In this document: piece by piece, positions 35,041 through 44,354 of the stretch
Layout: each line of letters starts with the position of its first letter
Numbering within the stretch: position 1 is the first letter of the stretch
Assembly: GCA_002840435.1 (NCBI GenBank)
Contig: PHAT01000001.1
Span: 490,300-554,299, forward strand
DNA length: 64,000 nt
Reading direction: 5' to 3'
DNA from: Deltaproteobacteria bacterium HGW-Deltaproteobacteria-6
GTDB lineage: Bacteria; Desulfobacterota; Syntrophia; Syntrophales; Smithellaceae
The notes under the pieces: model-generated
Databases searched by the model: none
Told to the model about the DNA's origin: nothing
What the model saw: the letters and a program-made list of their open reading frames with translations, nothing else
Program-made: the position numbers and the translations under genes

Positions 35041-35859
35041 TTATTTAAAACTGTGTTCAGCGTCCGGGAAAGCGCTTGTTTTCACATCCTGGATGTAGTG
35101 CTTGACGGCGTTTTTTATTTCAAGATTTAAATTAACATATTTTTTGACAAACTTCGGCGTCATCCTGTCATACATTCCGAGCATGTCATTGACCACCAGC
35201 ACCTGTCCGTCACAGTGAACACCGGCACCTATGCCGATAGTAGGAATGGACAGAGCGGCCGTGATTTCCGCCGCCAGTTTTTCCGGTACGCATTCCAATA
35301 CCACTGAAAATGCGCCTGCTTCTTCCAGAATTATTGCGTCCTGCAGGATTGCATCAGCCGCATCTTCCTTTTTGCCCTGGACTTTATAACCACCCAACTG
35401 GTGGACGGATTGCGGTGTTAGCCCCAAATGGGCCATGACGGGAATCCCGGCATAGGTCATTTTGTGGACAATTTCAGCGTGCTCCCGGCCGCCTTCCAGT
35501 TTGACCGCTTGAGCATCGGCTTCTTTTAAGAAGCGTCCGGCATTGGCCAGCGCCGTCGCTGGAGATACCTGATATGATAAAAATGGCATATCCGCGACAA
35601 TCATGGCTTTGCGTGAACCCCTGGCGACCGCCTGTGTATGATGCAGCATATCTTCCATGGTTACGGGAAGCGTTGAGTCGTAACCCAGCACTACCATACC
35701 CAGAGAATCACCCACCAGGATGATGTCAATGTCACTTTCATCCAGAATGGCAGCCATCCCGTAATCATAGGCTGTCAGCATCGTTATTTTTTCTCTCTGT
35801 GCTTTCATTTTTTTGATATCAAGAATAGTTTTGCGGTTGATCTTAGTTTGTGTGCTCAT
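35041..35859 (-). CDS. panB: 3-methyl-2-oxobutanoate hydroxymethyltransferase
   Basis: First committed step of pantothenate synthesis, adding a hydroxymethyl group from methylenetetrahydrofolate to 2-oxoisovalerate. The 272-residue protein has KITMLTAYDYGMAAILDE, ILVGDSLGMVVLGYDSTLPVTMEDMLHHTQAV (metal-binding aspartates) and PTIGIGAGVHCDGQVLVVNDMLG, all diagnostic. Its start lies inside the DUF2520 gene (17 bp overlap) and both are read from the putative pan leader. panC and panD are not in the window. Confidence 0.95.
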   Translation of the reverse strand: MSTQTKINRKTILDIKKMKAQREKITMLTAYDYGMAAILDESDIDIILVGDSLGMVVLGYDSTLPVTMEDMLHHTQAVARGSRKAMIVADMPFLSYQVSPATALANAGRFLKEADAQAVKLEGGREHAEIVHKMTYAGIPVMAHLGLTPQSVHQLGGYKVQGKKEDAADAILQDAIILEEAGAFSVVLECVPEKLAAEITAALSIPTIGIGAGVHCDGQVLVVNDMLGMYDRMTPKFVKKYVNLNLEIKNAVKHYIQDVKTSAFPDAEHSFK

Positions 35860-36748
35860 TATTTGCTCCTTTCAACAGCTTTATCATTATTTTTGCCTGA
35901 CGCGGACTCAATGTTCCTTTTTGACGTGCGAGTTCGACCGCAACCATTCCCAGATTGGAGTACAATGATGAGAAGCCGGGAAGATTACGGGCCATAGCTT
36001 CGATATGTTTTTGAACGGTTCCTGAATCGCCGCGGGCAATCGGCCCGGTAAGCGCATTTGAACAACCTTGTTTTTCAATATTTTTTAAACTGCCGTAAAC
36101 CAGCGGCAGGTAGGCTCTGCGGGCATCTTTTTCAGAAATACCTATGGATAAGTAAATGGATTCAACGATGCTCATTAATGAAACCAGATAATTCGATGCA
36201 ATGCAGGCCGCTGCGTGATAAAGAGGTTTTTGTTCAGGTGTTATATAGATGGGAATCCCCCCGAGGTCGCGGACAATATCCGACGAATTTTTTTTTACGC
36301 CGGCAGCTGCCGTTACACCGAAATAGCTGCCGGGAATATTTGAGATTGCACTATCGATGGAAGAAAAACTTTGCAGCGGATGAATGCTGGCAACCAGTGC
36401 CCCGGCCCTTGCGGCGGGTGCAAGAAGGTCAAGTCCCCCCGCACCGCTCAGATGAAAAATCTTTTTACTCTTCACGGAGTAACCATCGACAATTTCCGCA
36501 CAGACAGACGCGATAAGATCATCGGGGGTTGTAATCAGAATGCAATCGGCCAGACCCGCAGCCTGGGACGGGTATCGGCAGCAAACAGCACCTGTTATGT
36601 AGGATTGTGCTCTTTTTAAATGAGCAGAGGAGGGATCGGCAATAGCCTTAATAGCGTGGCCGGCTTTTTTTAAAAGAAATCCGATGGCCGTTCCGACCAT
36701 TCCGGTTCCGATAATGGCAAACTCAAAAGATTGTTCTTTTCTCATCAT
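35843..36748 (-). CDS. Rossmann-fold and DUF2520 protein, candidate ketopantoate reductase
   Basis: A 301-residue NAD(P)-binding protein. The N-terminal IGTGMVGTAIGFLLKKAGHAIKAIADPS is a G-x-G-x-x-G dinucleotide site, followed by PDDLIASVCAEIV and HLSGAGGLD. The C-terminal half is helical, LYHAAACIASNYLVSLMSIVES and GPIARGDSGTVQKHIEAM, matching DUF2520, a relative of ProC/KPR reductases. Because it precedes panB in the same transcript, it may reduce ketopantoate in place of PanE. This is inference. The start is one of two adjacent ATGs at 36748/36745, with GGAGAG just upstream. Confidence 0.8.
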   Translation of the reverse strand: MMRKEQSFEFAIIGTGMVGTAIGFLLKKAGHAIKAIADPSSAHLKRAQSYITGAVCCRYPSQAAGLADCILITTPDDLIASVCAEIVDGYSVKSKKIFHLSGAGGLDLLAPAARAGALVASIHPLQSFSSIDSAISNIPGSYFGVTAAAGVKKNSSDIVRDLGGIPIYITPEQKPLYHAAACIASNYLVSLMSIVESIYLSIGISEKDARRAYLPLVYGSLKNIEKQGCSNALTGPIARGDSGTVQKHIEAMARNLPGFSSLYSNLGMVAVELARQKGTLSPRQAKIMIKLLKGANNEHTN

Positions 36749-36762
36749 TTCTCTCCAATGAT

Positions 36763-36823
36763 AAAAAAAAAGGTCTCCCGCAGCGTAAGGAAGACCCGAA
36801 TTCGACAGTTTTTGTTGGCTCCC
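36763..36823 (-). promoter_or_regulatory. Putative pan-operon leader with terminator/antiterminator switch
   Basis: Reading on the minus strand, GGGAGCC (36817-36823) can pair with GGTCTTCC (36789-36796, one bulged U and one wobble). The same GGTCTTCC pairs instead with GGGAGACC (36772-36779, 8 bp with one wobble, 9 nt loop), which is followed by nine Ts (36763-36771). Two mutually exclusive hairpins, the second a terminator 15 nt before the start codon, form a classic attenuator. It precedes DUF2520-panB, the position of the 'pan' RNA motif in deltaproteobacteria. Identity with that motif is unproved. Confidence 0.6.
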
Positions 36824-36861
36824 GTCTCAGTCTGTAACAAGTGATCCAAGCGGTTGATTAT

Positions 36862-36890
36862 TTTCTAACATACCGCACCGGTGCAGTCAA
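36862..36890 (-). promoter_or_regulatory. Promoter of the DUF2520-panB leader
   Basis: On the minus strand TTGACT (36885-36890) precedes TAGAAA (36862-36867) with 17 bp spacing. Transcription would begin near 36855, giving a leader of about 105 nt that contains the switch hairpins. Confidence 0.45.
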
Positions 36891-36970
36891 ATGATATTTC
36901 TGCAAATCTTATCAACAAAGAACCTTGTTTTTGCACGGTCTCTCGGCTATACAAAGTAAAGGAAAATAAT

Positions 36971-37615
36971 ATGACAAAAGTGGATCTAATGATATTTGAT
37001 TTTGACGGTACGATCGCGGATACGGGTGCAGACCTTGTGTCATCCATTAATCACACCCTGACGTCCATGCGGCTTGAGCCGAAACCAGCCGAAGAAATCA
37101 TCAGTTTTGTGGGCGACGGTATGAAAATGTTGATTGAAAGATCGCTCGGAGAAAAAGCAACGGATCGCCTGGAAGAGGCGATGAACATTTTCAGCGGTTA
37201 TTACGAAAAGCATATGATGGACAAGACTGTTCTTTGCCCGCAGATAGAAAATGTCTTGAAATATTTTAGCCATAAAATGAAGGTGATCCTGACCAATAAA
37301 CGCCGCCATTTAACCATAGCCCTTGCCCGGGGACTTCATATTGATCGTTATTTCATGGAGATTGTGGGCGCCGATTCCACACCATTTCAGAAACCGGATA
37401 AGCGCGTGGTAGAATATCTCCTCGAAAAATATAACGTAGCACCACGGAAAGCCCTGATTATCGGGGATGGGGCCAATGATATCGCGGTGGCTAAAAATGC
37501 GGGGATATTATCCTGTGCCTATTTAAACGGGCTGGGGAACAGACAGAAACTTCTTACAATGGAAGCCGATTTTTATTGTGAGAGGCTCATGGAAATCAAT
37601 TCTTTGTTTCAATAA
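36971..37615 (+). CDS. gph: HAD-family phosphatase, phosphoglycolate phosphatase-like
   Basis: A 214-residue HAD hydrolase starting at ATG 36971, with AAGGA upstream; an upstream in-frame ATG at 36881 would add 30 residues across the divergent promoter region and is rejected. Motif I is MIFDFDGTIADT (nucleophile D10, acid D12), motif II LTNKRR, and motif III/IV KPDKRVVEY...LIIGDGANDIAVAKNAG. The cap domain (helical, residues 15-85) is Gph-like. It overlaps tilS by 1 bp. Substrate could be another small phosphate ester. Confidence 0.8.
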   Translation: MTKVDLMIFDFDGTIADTGADLVSSINHTLTSMRLEPKPAEEIISFVGDGMKMLIERSLGEKATDRLEEAMNIFSGYYEKHMMDKTVLCPQIENVLKYFSHKMKVILTNKRRHLTIALARGLHIDRYFMEIVGADSTPFQKPDKRVVEYLLEKYNVAPRKALIIGDGANDIAVAKNAGILSCAYLNGLGNRQKLLTMEADFYCERLMEINSLFQ

Positions 37616-38994
37616 TGATTGAAAAAATTGAACAAACCATAAATAAATATCGACTGCTGGAAAATGGCGACCGCGTCGTTGTCGCCTTATCCGGAGGCGC
37701 CGATTCCTGCGCGCTGTTATTCAGCTTACTCGCTATTTCTGAAACATGTTGTCTGAAAATAATTGTCGCTCATTTCAATCATGGGTTGCGGCATGACCAA
37801 TCGAATGAAGATGAGGTATTTTGTAAGAATCTGGCGCGCAGATCCGGCCTGCTCTTTGTGTCGGAAAAAATGCGCCAGCCTGCTATTCCCAGAGGCCTGT
37901 CACCTGAAGATTATTTTCGTCAGGAAAGGTATCACTTTTTGGATAAAGTTGCCGCGGACAACGGGGCGAATAAAATTGCCCTTGGTCATCATCTGGAAGA
38001 TCAGGCGGAGACAGTATTGCTCAACTTTCTGCGCGGCAGTGGATTAGACGGACTCAAAGGTATGCTCCCGATGAGGGAAAACAGGTACATTCGTCCGCTG
38101 ATGGAAGTATCGCGACAGGAAATTATCAATTTCCTGAAAGTTGCCGGGATTGCATATCGCGAGGACAGTTCCAATAACAGCGCTGTTTATTTGCGAAACC
38201 GTATCCGCGGAGAGCTGATACCCTTTCTTAAAGAAAGATATAATCCACAAATTGAACGCAATCTGGTGAGAATGGCGGAGATTATTCGCCGGGATGATGA
38301 TTTCATGTGCGGCTACGTCAACGCAATCCTGGCATCGTCTTCTATTCAAAAAAAGAAGGATGAAATGTCATTTTCGGCACAATATTTCAGAACGCTCCAT
38401 GTATCTTTGGGTTACAGACTCATCAAAGCTCTCCTGGAATATCTGGCACCTGCGGGCAAAGGTTTTTCATCTTCTCATATTCAATCGCTTGTCGATCTGG
38501 CCGCAGGCAGTTCGGCGGGAAAGTCAGTTTCATTGCCCTATGGTCTTCATGCTCTAAAAGAATATGACCGTATCTTCATCAGGTCCAGCAGGATCGAAAA
38601 AGTACGGGATTACGCATATCCCTTAACAATACCGGCGACAGTTGATTTAAAAGAAAGAGGTATTATCTTATCCCTGAAATGGGGGGCTGCTGATGAAATT
38701 GATTTTAATAGCAGTCAGAAAACGTATCTCGATGGGGATAAGATTAAAGAACCACTGATTATTCGAAATCGCAGACGCGGTGACTGGTTCGAACCTCTGG
38801 GAACAAAAGGAACTCAAAAAATAAAAAAACTGCTCATTGACCGGAAAATACCGAGATCTGAACGTGACAGGATTGCGCTGATTGCTGATCAGGAATCAGT
38901 GATCTGGATTGAAAACATGCACTTGAATGAAAGAATTAAAGTATCATCTGAAACAAAAAAAATTTTAATTCTCGAAATTCGATCCTCCTCATGA
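37615..38994 (+). CDS. tilS: tRNA(Ile)-lysidine synthetase
   Basis: ATP-dependent formation of lysidine at C34 of tRNA-Ile(CAU), needed to read AUA. The 459-residue protein has the PP-loop SGGADS (26-31), AHFNHGLR, and the conserved DQAETVLLNFLRGSGLDGLKGM block, followed by RPLMEVSRQEI and the C-terminal domain with RRRGDWFEPLGTKGTQKIKKLLID. The last block is the TilS C-terminal signature. Start is one base into the gph stop. Confidence 0.95.
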   Translation: MIEKIEQTINKYRLLENGDRVVVALSGGADSCALLFSLLAISETCCLKIIVAHFNHGLRHDQSNEDEVFCKNLARRSGLLFVSEKMRQPAIPRGLSPEDYFRQERYHFLDKVAADNGANKIALGHHLEDQAETVLLNFLRGSGLDGLKGMLPMRENRYIRPLMEVSRQEIINFLKVAGIAYREDSSNNSAVYLRNRIRGELIPFLKERYNPQIERNLVRMAEIIRRDDDFMCGYVNAILASSSIQKKKDEMSFSAQYFRTLHVSLGYRLIKALLEYLAPAGKGFSSSHIQSLVDLAAGSSAGKSVSLPYGLHALKEYDRIFIRSSRIEKVRDYAYPLTIPATVDLKERGIILSLKWGAADEIDFNSSQKTYLDGDKIKEPLIIRNRRRGDWFEPLGTKGTQKIKKLLIDRKIPRSERDRIALIADQESVIWIENMHLNERIKVSSETKKILILEIRSSS

Positions 38995-39083
38995 AGGAGT
39001 AAGCCTGTATAAGAAAATATTTGAGTTAAATTGGATATTATTATAAAGATCAGGAAACATACTTAATTTTAAGGAGAAAGATA

Positions 39084-40898
39084 TTGAATCAGTTTCAAAA
39101 AAATATAGCACTTGTGCTGACGGTGCTTCTGGTTTTTTTGCTCGTCTGGCAGTTGTTTAATCAGCAGAAGTCGAGCGCCAAAGACATTAATTACACCGAA
39201 ATGTTATCCCACCTGAATAATGGCGAGATCATGGAAGTAACCATACAGGGGGATGCCATAACAGGTAAACTGGCTACTGGAAATACTTTTAAAGCATATG
39301 CTCCTAAAGATGATGAACTGATTGGCATGTTCAGGGCAAAAAACGTTAAAATTACAGCAAAACCGCTGGAAGAAAATCCCTGGTATATGATTTTCATTTC
39401 ATGGTTTCCCATGCTTCTACTCATCGGGGTGTGGATATTCTTTATGCGTCAGATGCAGTCGGGCGGCGGTAAAGCGATGTCTTTCGGCAAGAGCAGAGCA
39501 CGCCTGATTACCGATAAATCCAAGAAGGTAACGTTTGCCGATGTGGCAGGTATCAATGAAGCAAAAGCTGAACTCGAAGAAGTGATCGACTTTTTAAAAG
39601 ATCCCAAAAAATACACCAAACTCGGTGGCCGTATTCCCAAGGGATTATTGCTGGTGGGACCTCCCGGAACAGGTAAAACGCTTCTGGCACGCGCGATTGC
39701 CGGCGAGGCTGATGTTCCTTTTCTGAGTATCAGCGGTTCTGATTTTGTGGAAATGTTCGTCGGAGTCGGCGCGTCCCGCGTGCGGGATTTGTTCAGTCAG
39801 GCCAAAAAGAACGCACCCTGCATTATCTTTATCGATGAAATTGACGCCGTCGGGCGTCACCGCGGCGCGGGTTTAGGCGGCGGCCATGATGAAAGAGAAC
39901 AAACCCTTAATCAATTGCTGGTGGAAATGGATGGATTTGAGTCCAATGAAGGCGTGATTCTGGTTTCCGCAACCAACCGTCCGGATGTTCTGGATCCGGC
40001 GCTTTTGCGGCCGGGACGTTTTGATCGTCAGGTGGTTGTCCCTCTACCGGATGTGAAAGGCCGGGAGAAAATATTTGAAGTGCACGCGCGCAAGGCGCCT
40101 GTTGCGGAAGATGTCGATTTTGCCATTCTGGCGCGGGGAACACCCGGCACGTCAGGCGCCGATATTGAGAATCTCGTCAATGAGGCGGTTTTAAATGCCG
40201 CCAGATTGAATAAAGACAAAGTCAACATGGTCGACTTTGAATTCGCGAAAGATAAGGTCCTGATGGGTGCCGAAAGAAGGACCATGGTTATCAGTGACAT
40301 GGAGAAACGCAACACGGCCTACCATGAAGCCGGTCACACCCTAGTTGCCCGTTTGATTCCAGGAACAGATCCGATCCACAAGGTGACGATCATTCCGCGA
40401 GGCAGAGCCCTGGGATTGACGCAGCAATTGCCGATTGATGAGAAACACACCTATCCCAGTCAATACCTGGAAAATAATATTGCCATATTGCTGGGCGGCC
40501 GCGCCGCTGAAGAGATTGTACTGAAAGATTACACCACAGGTGCCGGCAACGATATCGAAAGAGCCACCAATCTTGCACGGAAAATGGTGTGTGAATGGGG
40601 GATGAGCCCGATCATGGGACCGCTGAGCTATGGCAAGAAGGAAGAGCAAATCTTTTTAGGTCGTGAATTTGCCACACACAAGGATTACAGCGAGGATACA
40701 GCAAAGCATATCGATGAGGAAGTTGTATCCATTGTGAAGCGCAACTACGATAAAGCATTGTCGCTTTTGAACGAGCATATTGAAATTCTGCACAAAATAT
40801 CCAGCGAGCTTCTGGAAAAAGAGGTTCTCAATAGCACGGAAATCGATGAAATCATCGGCAGCGCACTGCCTGCTCAACCAGTCGAAACGAATCAATAG
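39084..40898 (+). CDS. ftsH: ATP-dependent membrane zinc protease FtsH
   Basis: Membrane-anchored AAA+ protease that degrades membrane and regulatory proteins. The 604-residue protein has TM helices at about 8-24 and 101-121, Walker A GPPGTGKT (192-199), Walker B IIFIDEID (247-254), the second region of homology [18 protein letters not shown] and the zinc site HEAGH (414-418). Start is TTG at 39084 with AAGGAGA upstream. A strong hairpin follows. It is preceded by tilS, as in many proteobacteria. Confidence 0.97.
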   Translation: MNQFQKNIALVLTVLLVFLLVWQLFNQQKSSAKDINYTEMLSHLNNGEIMEVTIQGDAITGKLATGNTFKAYAPKDDELIGMFRAKNVKITAKPLEENPWYMIFISWFPMLLLIGVWIFFMRQMQSGGGKAMSFGKSRARLITDKSKKVTFADVAGINEAKAELEEVIDFLKDPKKYTKLGGRIPKGLLLVGPPGTGKTLLARAIAGEADVPFLSISGSDFVEMFVGVGASRVRDLFSQAKKNAPCIIFIDEIDAVGRHRGAGLGGGHDEREQTLNQLLVEMDGFESNEGVILVSATNRPDVLDPALLRPGRFDRQVVVPLPDVKGREKIFEVHARKAPVAEDVDFAILARGTPGTSGADIENLVNEAVLNAARLNKDKVNMVDFEFAKDKVLMGAERRTMVISDMEKRNTAYHEAGHTLVARLIPGTDPIHKVTIIPRGRALGLTQQLPIDEKHTYPSQYLENNIAILLGGRAAEEIVLKDYTTGAGNDIERATNLARKMVCEWGMSPIMGPLSYGKKEEQIFLGREFATHKDYSEDTAKHIDEEVVSIVKRNYDKALSLLNEHIEILHKISSELLEKEVLNSTEIDEIIGSALPAQPVETNQ

Positions 40899-40936
40899 AT
40901 GAGGGTCTGTCTATCCGGATTCTAATATAAACTTCG

Positions 40937-40981
40937 ATGACCGGCAAAGAATGTTCTTACCGCACATTATTTGCCGGTCAT
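40937..40981 (+). terminator. Terminator-like hairpin after ftsH
   Basis: Perfect 12 bp stem ATGACCGGCAAA (40937-40948) / TTTGCCGGTCAT (40970-40981) with a 21 nt loop, 39 bp after the ftsH stop. Only a short, broken T-tract follows, so it may stabilise the ftsH mRNA rather than stop polymerase. Confidence 0.55.
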
Positions 40982-41035
40982 TTATAATGCAAACGGTTTT
41001 ACTTTTTTCATCATCGATCTTTTAAGGTTTCTCTT

Positions 41036-42226
41036 TTGAAGATAGTTAAAATTAATAATTCTAATGAAGCTGTTGAAATATTCCGGAAAATCGGCGTAGA
41101 CCCCTATGGAATCAGCGCGATGGCGCCCAAAACCCAACATGTTAATATCCTCTTGAAAGCGCAATCCTGCAAAGTAGCCAATATTCTGAAGCAGGAAATG
41201 CTGGCGCTGAACGGTGATGCCGCAGTCGCGCGTGGCAGTGTTGCCTGTTCAATTGACACAACAGATGTGCTGCTCATGGGAACTCTCAAACAGGTGAGTG
41301 CCCTGAGTAAAAAAATAGAAAAGCAGCCTTTCGGATTGGATGCCATCGCAAAGGATATTCTGAATCTTCTGGGAAATATTGAACAAGATCGATATATTTT
41401 AAAAACATCGCGACGAAAAATAGTTTTGGGCGAGAAAACATTGATCATGGGAATATTAAATATCACCCCGGATTCTTTTTCCGACGGCAACATTTACTTA
41501 GATCCACAAAAGGCCATTGGGCGCGCTCTGCAAATGGCGGATGAAGGCGCTGATATTATCGATATTGGTGGAGAATCTACAAGACCTGGATCAAAATCAG
41601 TCACTTTGCGCCAGGAGATTACCAGAGTTGTTCCCATTATTGAATTTTTATCACGGAAACTGAAGATTCCCATTTCAGTGGATACGACAAAGTCGCAAGT
41701 AGCGCAAAAAGCATTGGAAGCCGGAGCAGAAATCATTAATGATATCAGTTCGCTCGGCGATAATAAAATGGCCTCCGTCATCCGGAAGGCCTCTGCTGCA
41801 TTGATCTTGATGCATATGAGGGGCACACCTGCAAACATGCAAACCGGAAATCTGGTCTATGAAGATTTAATGCATGAAATTAATTGTTTTCTGGAAGATA
41901 GATGCCGCAAAGCCGTTGCGGCGGGGATTGGCAGAAACCAGCTGGTGGTTGATCCGGGAATCGGATTTGGAAAAACTTACGAGGATAACTGCCGGATAAT
42001 AAAAAGTTTAAGCGAACTGAAAATATTGGGTCTGCCATTGTTGATCGGACCATCACGCAAAGCTTTTATCGGCAAGATCACAGGTGGTGCGCCTGCAGAA
42101 AGAACCGATGGGACAGCCGCTGCCGTTTCAGCGGCTATTATGAACGGCTGCAATATTGTCCGGGTTCATGATGTGGCTGTTATAAAAAAAGTTGCCGCAA
42201 TGACGGATGCAATCGTTCAAGCTTAG
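41036..42226 (+). CDS. folP: Dihydropteroate synthase with N-terminal extension
   Basis: Joins pABA to dihydropterin pyrophosphate in folate synthesis. The DHPS TIM barrel begins near residue 130: TLIMGILNITPDSFSDG, ADIIDIGGESTRPGSK, PISVDTTK, and RVHDV at the end. The N-terminal 130 residues precede the barrel as an additional alpha/beta domain of unknown role. Start is TTG at 41036 with AAGG upstream. It heads a run acpS-tsaE-lysC on the same strand with short gaps. Confidence 0.93.
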   Translation: MKIVKINNSNEAVEIFRKIGVDPYGISAMAPKTQHVNILLKAQSCKVANILKQEMLALNGDAAVARGSVACSIDTTDVLLMGTLKQVSALSKKIEKQPFGLDAIAKDILNLLGNIEQDRYILKTSRRKIVLGEKTLIMGILNITPDSFSDGNIYLDPQKAIGRALQMADEGADIIDIGGESTRPGSKSVTLRQEITRVVPIIEFLSRKLKIPISVDTTKSQVAQKALEAGAEIINDISSLGDNKMASVIRKASAALILMHMRGTPANMQTGNLVYEDLMHEINCFLEDRCRKAVAAGIGRNQLVVDPGIGFGKTYEDNCRIIKSLSELKILGLPLLIGPSRKAFIGKITGGAPAERTDGTAAAVSAAIMNGCNIVRVHDVAVIKKVAAMTDAIVQA

Positions 42227-42235
42227 AGAGAACCT

Positions 42236-42613
42236 ATGATATACGGAATCGGCATCGATTTGGTGGAAAACGACCGCATAAAAAGAATTATTCAAAAATG
42301 GGGCAATAAATTTTTATCACGGGTCTTTTCCGACAGGGAAATAGCTTATTGCGAACGTCATACCCAGGCGTCCATTCATTATGGAGCACGTTTTGCCGTA
42401 AAAGAATCATTTCTGAAAGCCATTGGTACAGGCCTCGGACGTGGCGTGAAATTGATGGAAATAGAGGTCGTCAATGAAGAGAGCGGAAAGCCGGAAATAA
42501 ATTTGTCCGGTGGTGCACGGGAATATTTTGTAAAAGCCGGGATCGAAAAAATACATCTGAGTATTACCCATACAAATAAATATGCATCCGCGATGGTTTT
42601 ACTGGAAAAATAA
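42236..42613 (+). CDS. acpS: Holo-[acyl-carrier-protein] synthase
   Basis: Transfers 4'-phosphopantetheine from CoA to ACP. The 125-residue protein has GIGIDLVENDRIKRI (metal Asp8) and FAVKESFLKAIGTGL, the standard AcpS signature, and ends in LSITHTNKYASAMVLLE. Start ATG is 10 bp after folP. This enzyme uses CoA, so its position near panB in the window is metabolic coincidence rather than co-transcription. Confidence 0.95.
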   Translation: MIYGIGIDLVENDRIKRIIQKWGNKFLSRVFSDREIAYCERHTQASIHYGARFAVKESFLKAIGTGLGRGVKLMEIEVVNEESGKPEINLSGGAREYFVKAGIEKIHLSITHTNKYASAMVLLEK

Positions 42614-42643
42614 TGATTTCATGATAAATATACAGATAATTTT

Positions 42644-43129
42644 ATGAAAGAAAATACCGCTCTTGTTGAAATAGAATCCGAAAGCTCCAGGCAGACATAT
42701 GCAATTGGTTTTGCCGTAGGGGCAAAGGCCGGGGAAGGGGATATCTTTGCATTATCGGGTGAACTGGGTGCGGGAAAGACATGCTTTACAGGCGGATTGG
42801 CCCGTGGCCTGGGTGTAAGCGAAGATTATACTATTACCAGTCCGACCTTTACCCTGATTAATGAGTATCCGGGGCGATGCAGGCTTTACCATTTTGATGT
42901 TTATCGATTGAATCAGATTGGCGAACTGGATGATCTGGGTTATGATGAATATGTATCGGGAAAAGGCGTAGTTGCTATTGAATGGGCGGAAAAAATTGCC
43001 GATGCTTTACCGACTGGTGCTATAGTAATTAACTTTACTTACATTGATGAAAACAAAAGAGTTATAAGTATCAGCGGACCTCAAAAAAGAGTTAGGGAAA
43101 TAGTAAAAGATATCAAGACGGAGGTTTAA
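42644..43129 (+). CDS. tsaE: tRNA threonylcarbamoyladenosine synthesis ATPase TsaE
   Basis: ATPase partner of TsaB/TsaD in forming t6A37 in ANN-decoding tRNAs. The 161-residue protein shows the P-loop SGELGAGKTCFTGGLARGL, TSPTFTLINEY (switch) and YHFDVYRL, plus VVAIEWAEKI (Walker B). It is preceded by acpS and followed by lysC after 2 bp. Confidence 0.93.
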   Translation: MKENTALVEIESESSRQTYAIGFAVGAKAGEGDIFALSGELGAGKTCFTGGLARGLGVSEDYTITSPTFTLINEYPGRCRLYHFDVYRLNQIGELDDLGYDEYVSGKGVVAIEWAEKIADALPTGAIVINFTYIDENKRVISISGPQKRVREIVKDIKTEV

Positions 43130-43131
43130 AT

Positions 43132-44352
43132 ATGGGGTTGATTGTTCAAAAATTTGGTGGGACATCGGTAGCAAATATTGAGAAGATAAAAAATGTGGCG
43201 GCCAAGGCTATTCGAGAAAAGAACGCCGGCCATGATGTTGTGGTTGTGCTCTCCGCGATGGCGGGAGAAACCAACAGACTGATCGATCTGGCGCATAGTG
43301 CGACTGATTCTCCGGATGAAAGAGAGTACGACTCCTTGATCTCAACAGGGGAGCAAGTAACGATCACCTTGCTGGCTATCGTACTGAATTCGATGGGATA
43401 TCGTTCTCGATCCTTTCTCGGATTTCAGGTTAAAATATTAACGGATAATTCCTATAAAAAGGCAAGGATATCGCTGATCGATACGGATGTTATCGAGAAT
43501 GAAATAAAGAAAGGCACCATTGTTGTCGTGGCTGGTTTTCAGGGAGTTGATGAGGATAATAACATTACAACACTGGGCCGTGGCGGTTCAGATACGAGCG
43601 CGGTGGCTCTGGCTGCGGCGCTTAAAGCGGAACGATGTGATATTTTCACGGATGTCGACGGTGTTTACACAACCGACCCCAACATCTGCGCAAAAGCCAG
43701 AAGGCTGGATAAAATATCCTACGATGAAATGCTGGAAATGGCCATGACAGGAGCGAAGGTTTTGCAGCCCCGATCTGTAGAAATGGCTAAAAAATATGAT
43801 GTGCCCGTTTATGTAAAATCAACCTTTTCTGACGAAGGCGGAACACTTGTAACCAAGGAGGATAAAGAAATGGAGAAAGAAGTACTGTCAGGGATCACAT
43901 ACGACCGTGATCAGGCAAAAATAACTGTAATTCATATTCCGGATAAACCGGGGATAGCTGCAAATTTATTTACGGCTTTATCCGAACGAAATATCAGTGT
44001 CGATATGATTATTCAAAACGCCAGTGCTGAAGGCTTTACCGATATCACATTCACCGTGTCGAAAAAGGAAATGAAAGAAGCGCAGAAGATTGTTGAAGCA
44101 ACAGCTAAAGACATTGGCGCTAAAAGTGTGACAGTGGACGATGACGTTGCAAAGATATCAATCATCGGTGTAGGTATGGTGAGTCATTCCGGTGTCGCGG
44201 CTAAAATGTTTAAGACCATGTCGGATGAAGCCATCAATATCATGATGATCAGTACATCGGAAATAAAAATATCCTGCATCATCCAGAGGAAATATACGGA
44301 ATTGGCCGTTATGGCGCTTCATGATGCGTTTAATCTGGAAAAGAAAAAGTAA
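43132..44352 (+). CDS. lysC: Aspartate kinase
   Basis: Phosphorylates aspartate at the head of Lys/Thr/Met synthesis. The 406-residue monofunctional enzyme has the KFGGTSVANIEKIKNVA signature, GRGGSDTSAVALAAAL and DVDGVYTTDPN. The C-terminal part contains two ACT domains (TVIHIPDKPGIAANLFTALS and ISIIGVGMVSHSGVAAKMFK). A ribosome site GGAGG lies just upstream of ATG 43132. ACT domains imply feedback control by lysine and/or threonine. Confidence 0.96.
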   Translation: MGLIVQKFGGTSVANIEKIKNVAAKAIREKNAGHDVVVVLSAMAGETNRLIDLAHSATDSPDEREYDSLISTGEQVTITLLAIVLNSMGYRSRSFLGFQVKILTDNSYKKARISLIDTDVIENEIKKGTIVVVAGFQGVDEDNNITTLGRGGSDTSAVALAAALKAERCDIFTDVDGVYTTDPNICAKARRLDKISYDEMLEMAMTGAKVLQPRSVEMAKKYDVPVYVKSTFSDEGGTLVTKEDKEMEKEVLSGITYDRDQAKITVIHIPDKPGIAANLFTALSERNISVDMIIQNASAEGFTDITFTVSKKEMKEAQKIVEATAKDIGAKSVTVDDDVAKISIIGVGMVSHSGVAAKMFKTMSDEAINIMMISTSEIKISCIIQRKYTELAVMALHDAFNLEKKK

Positions 44353-44354
44353 GA

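Noticed and set aside
36925-36953. TTGTTT-N17-TATACA as a plus-strand promoter for gph
   Set aside because: Good spacing, but transcription would begin inside the ribosome site of gph, so I do not list it as a supported promoter.
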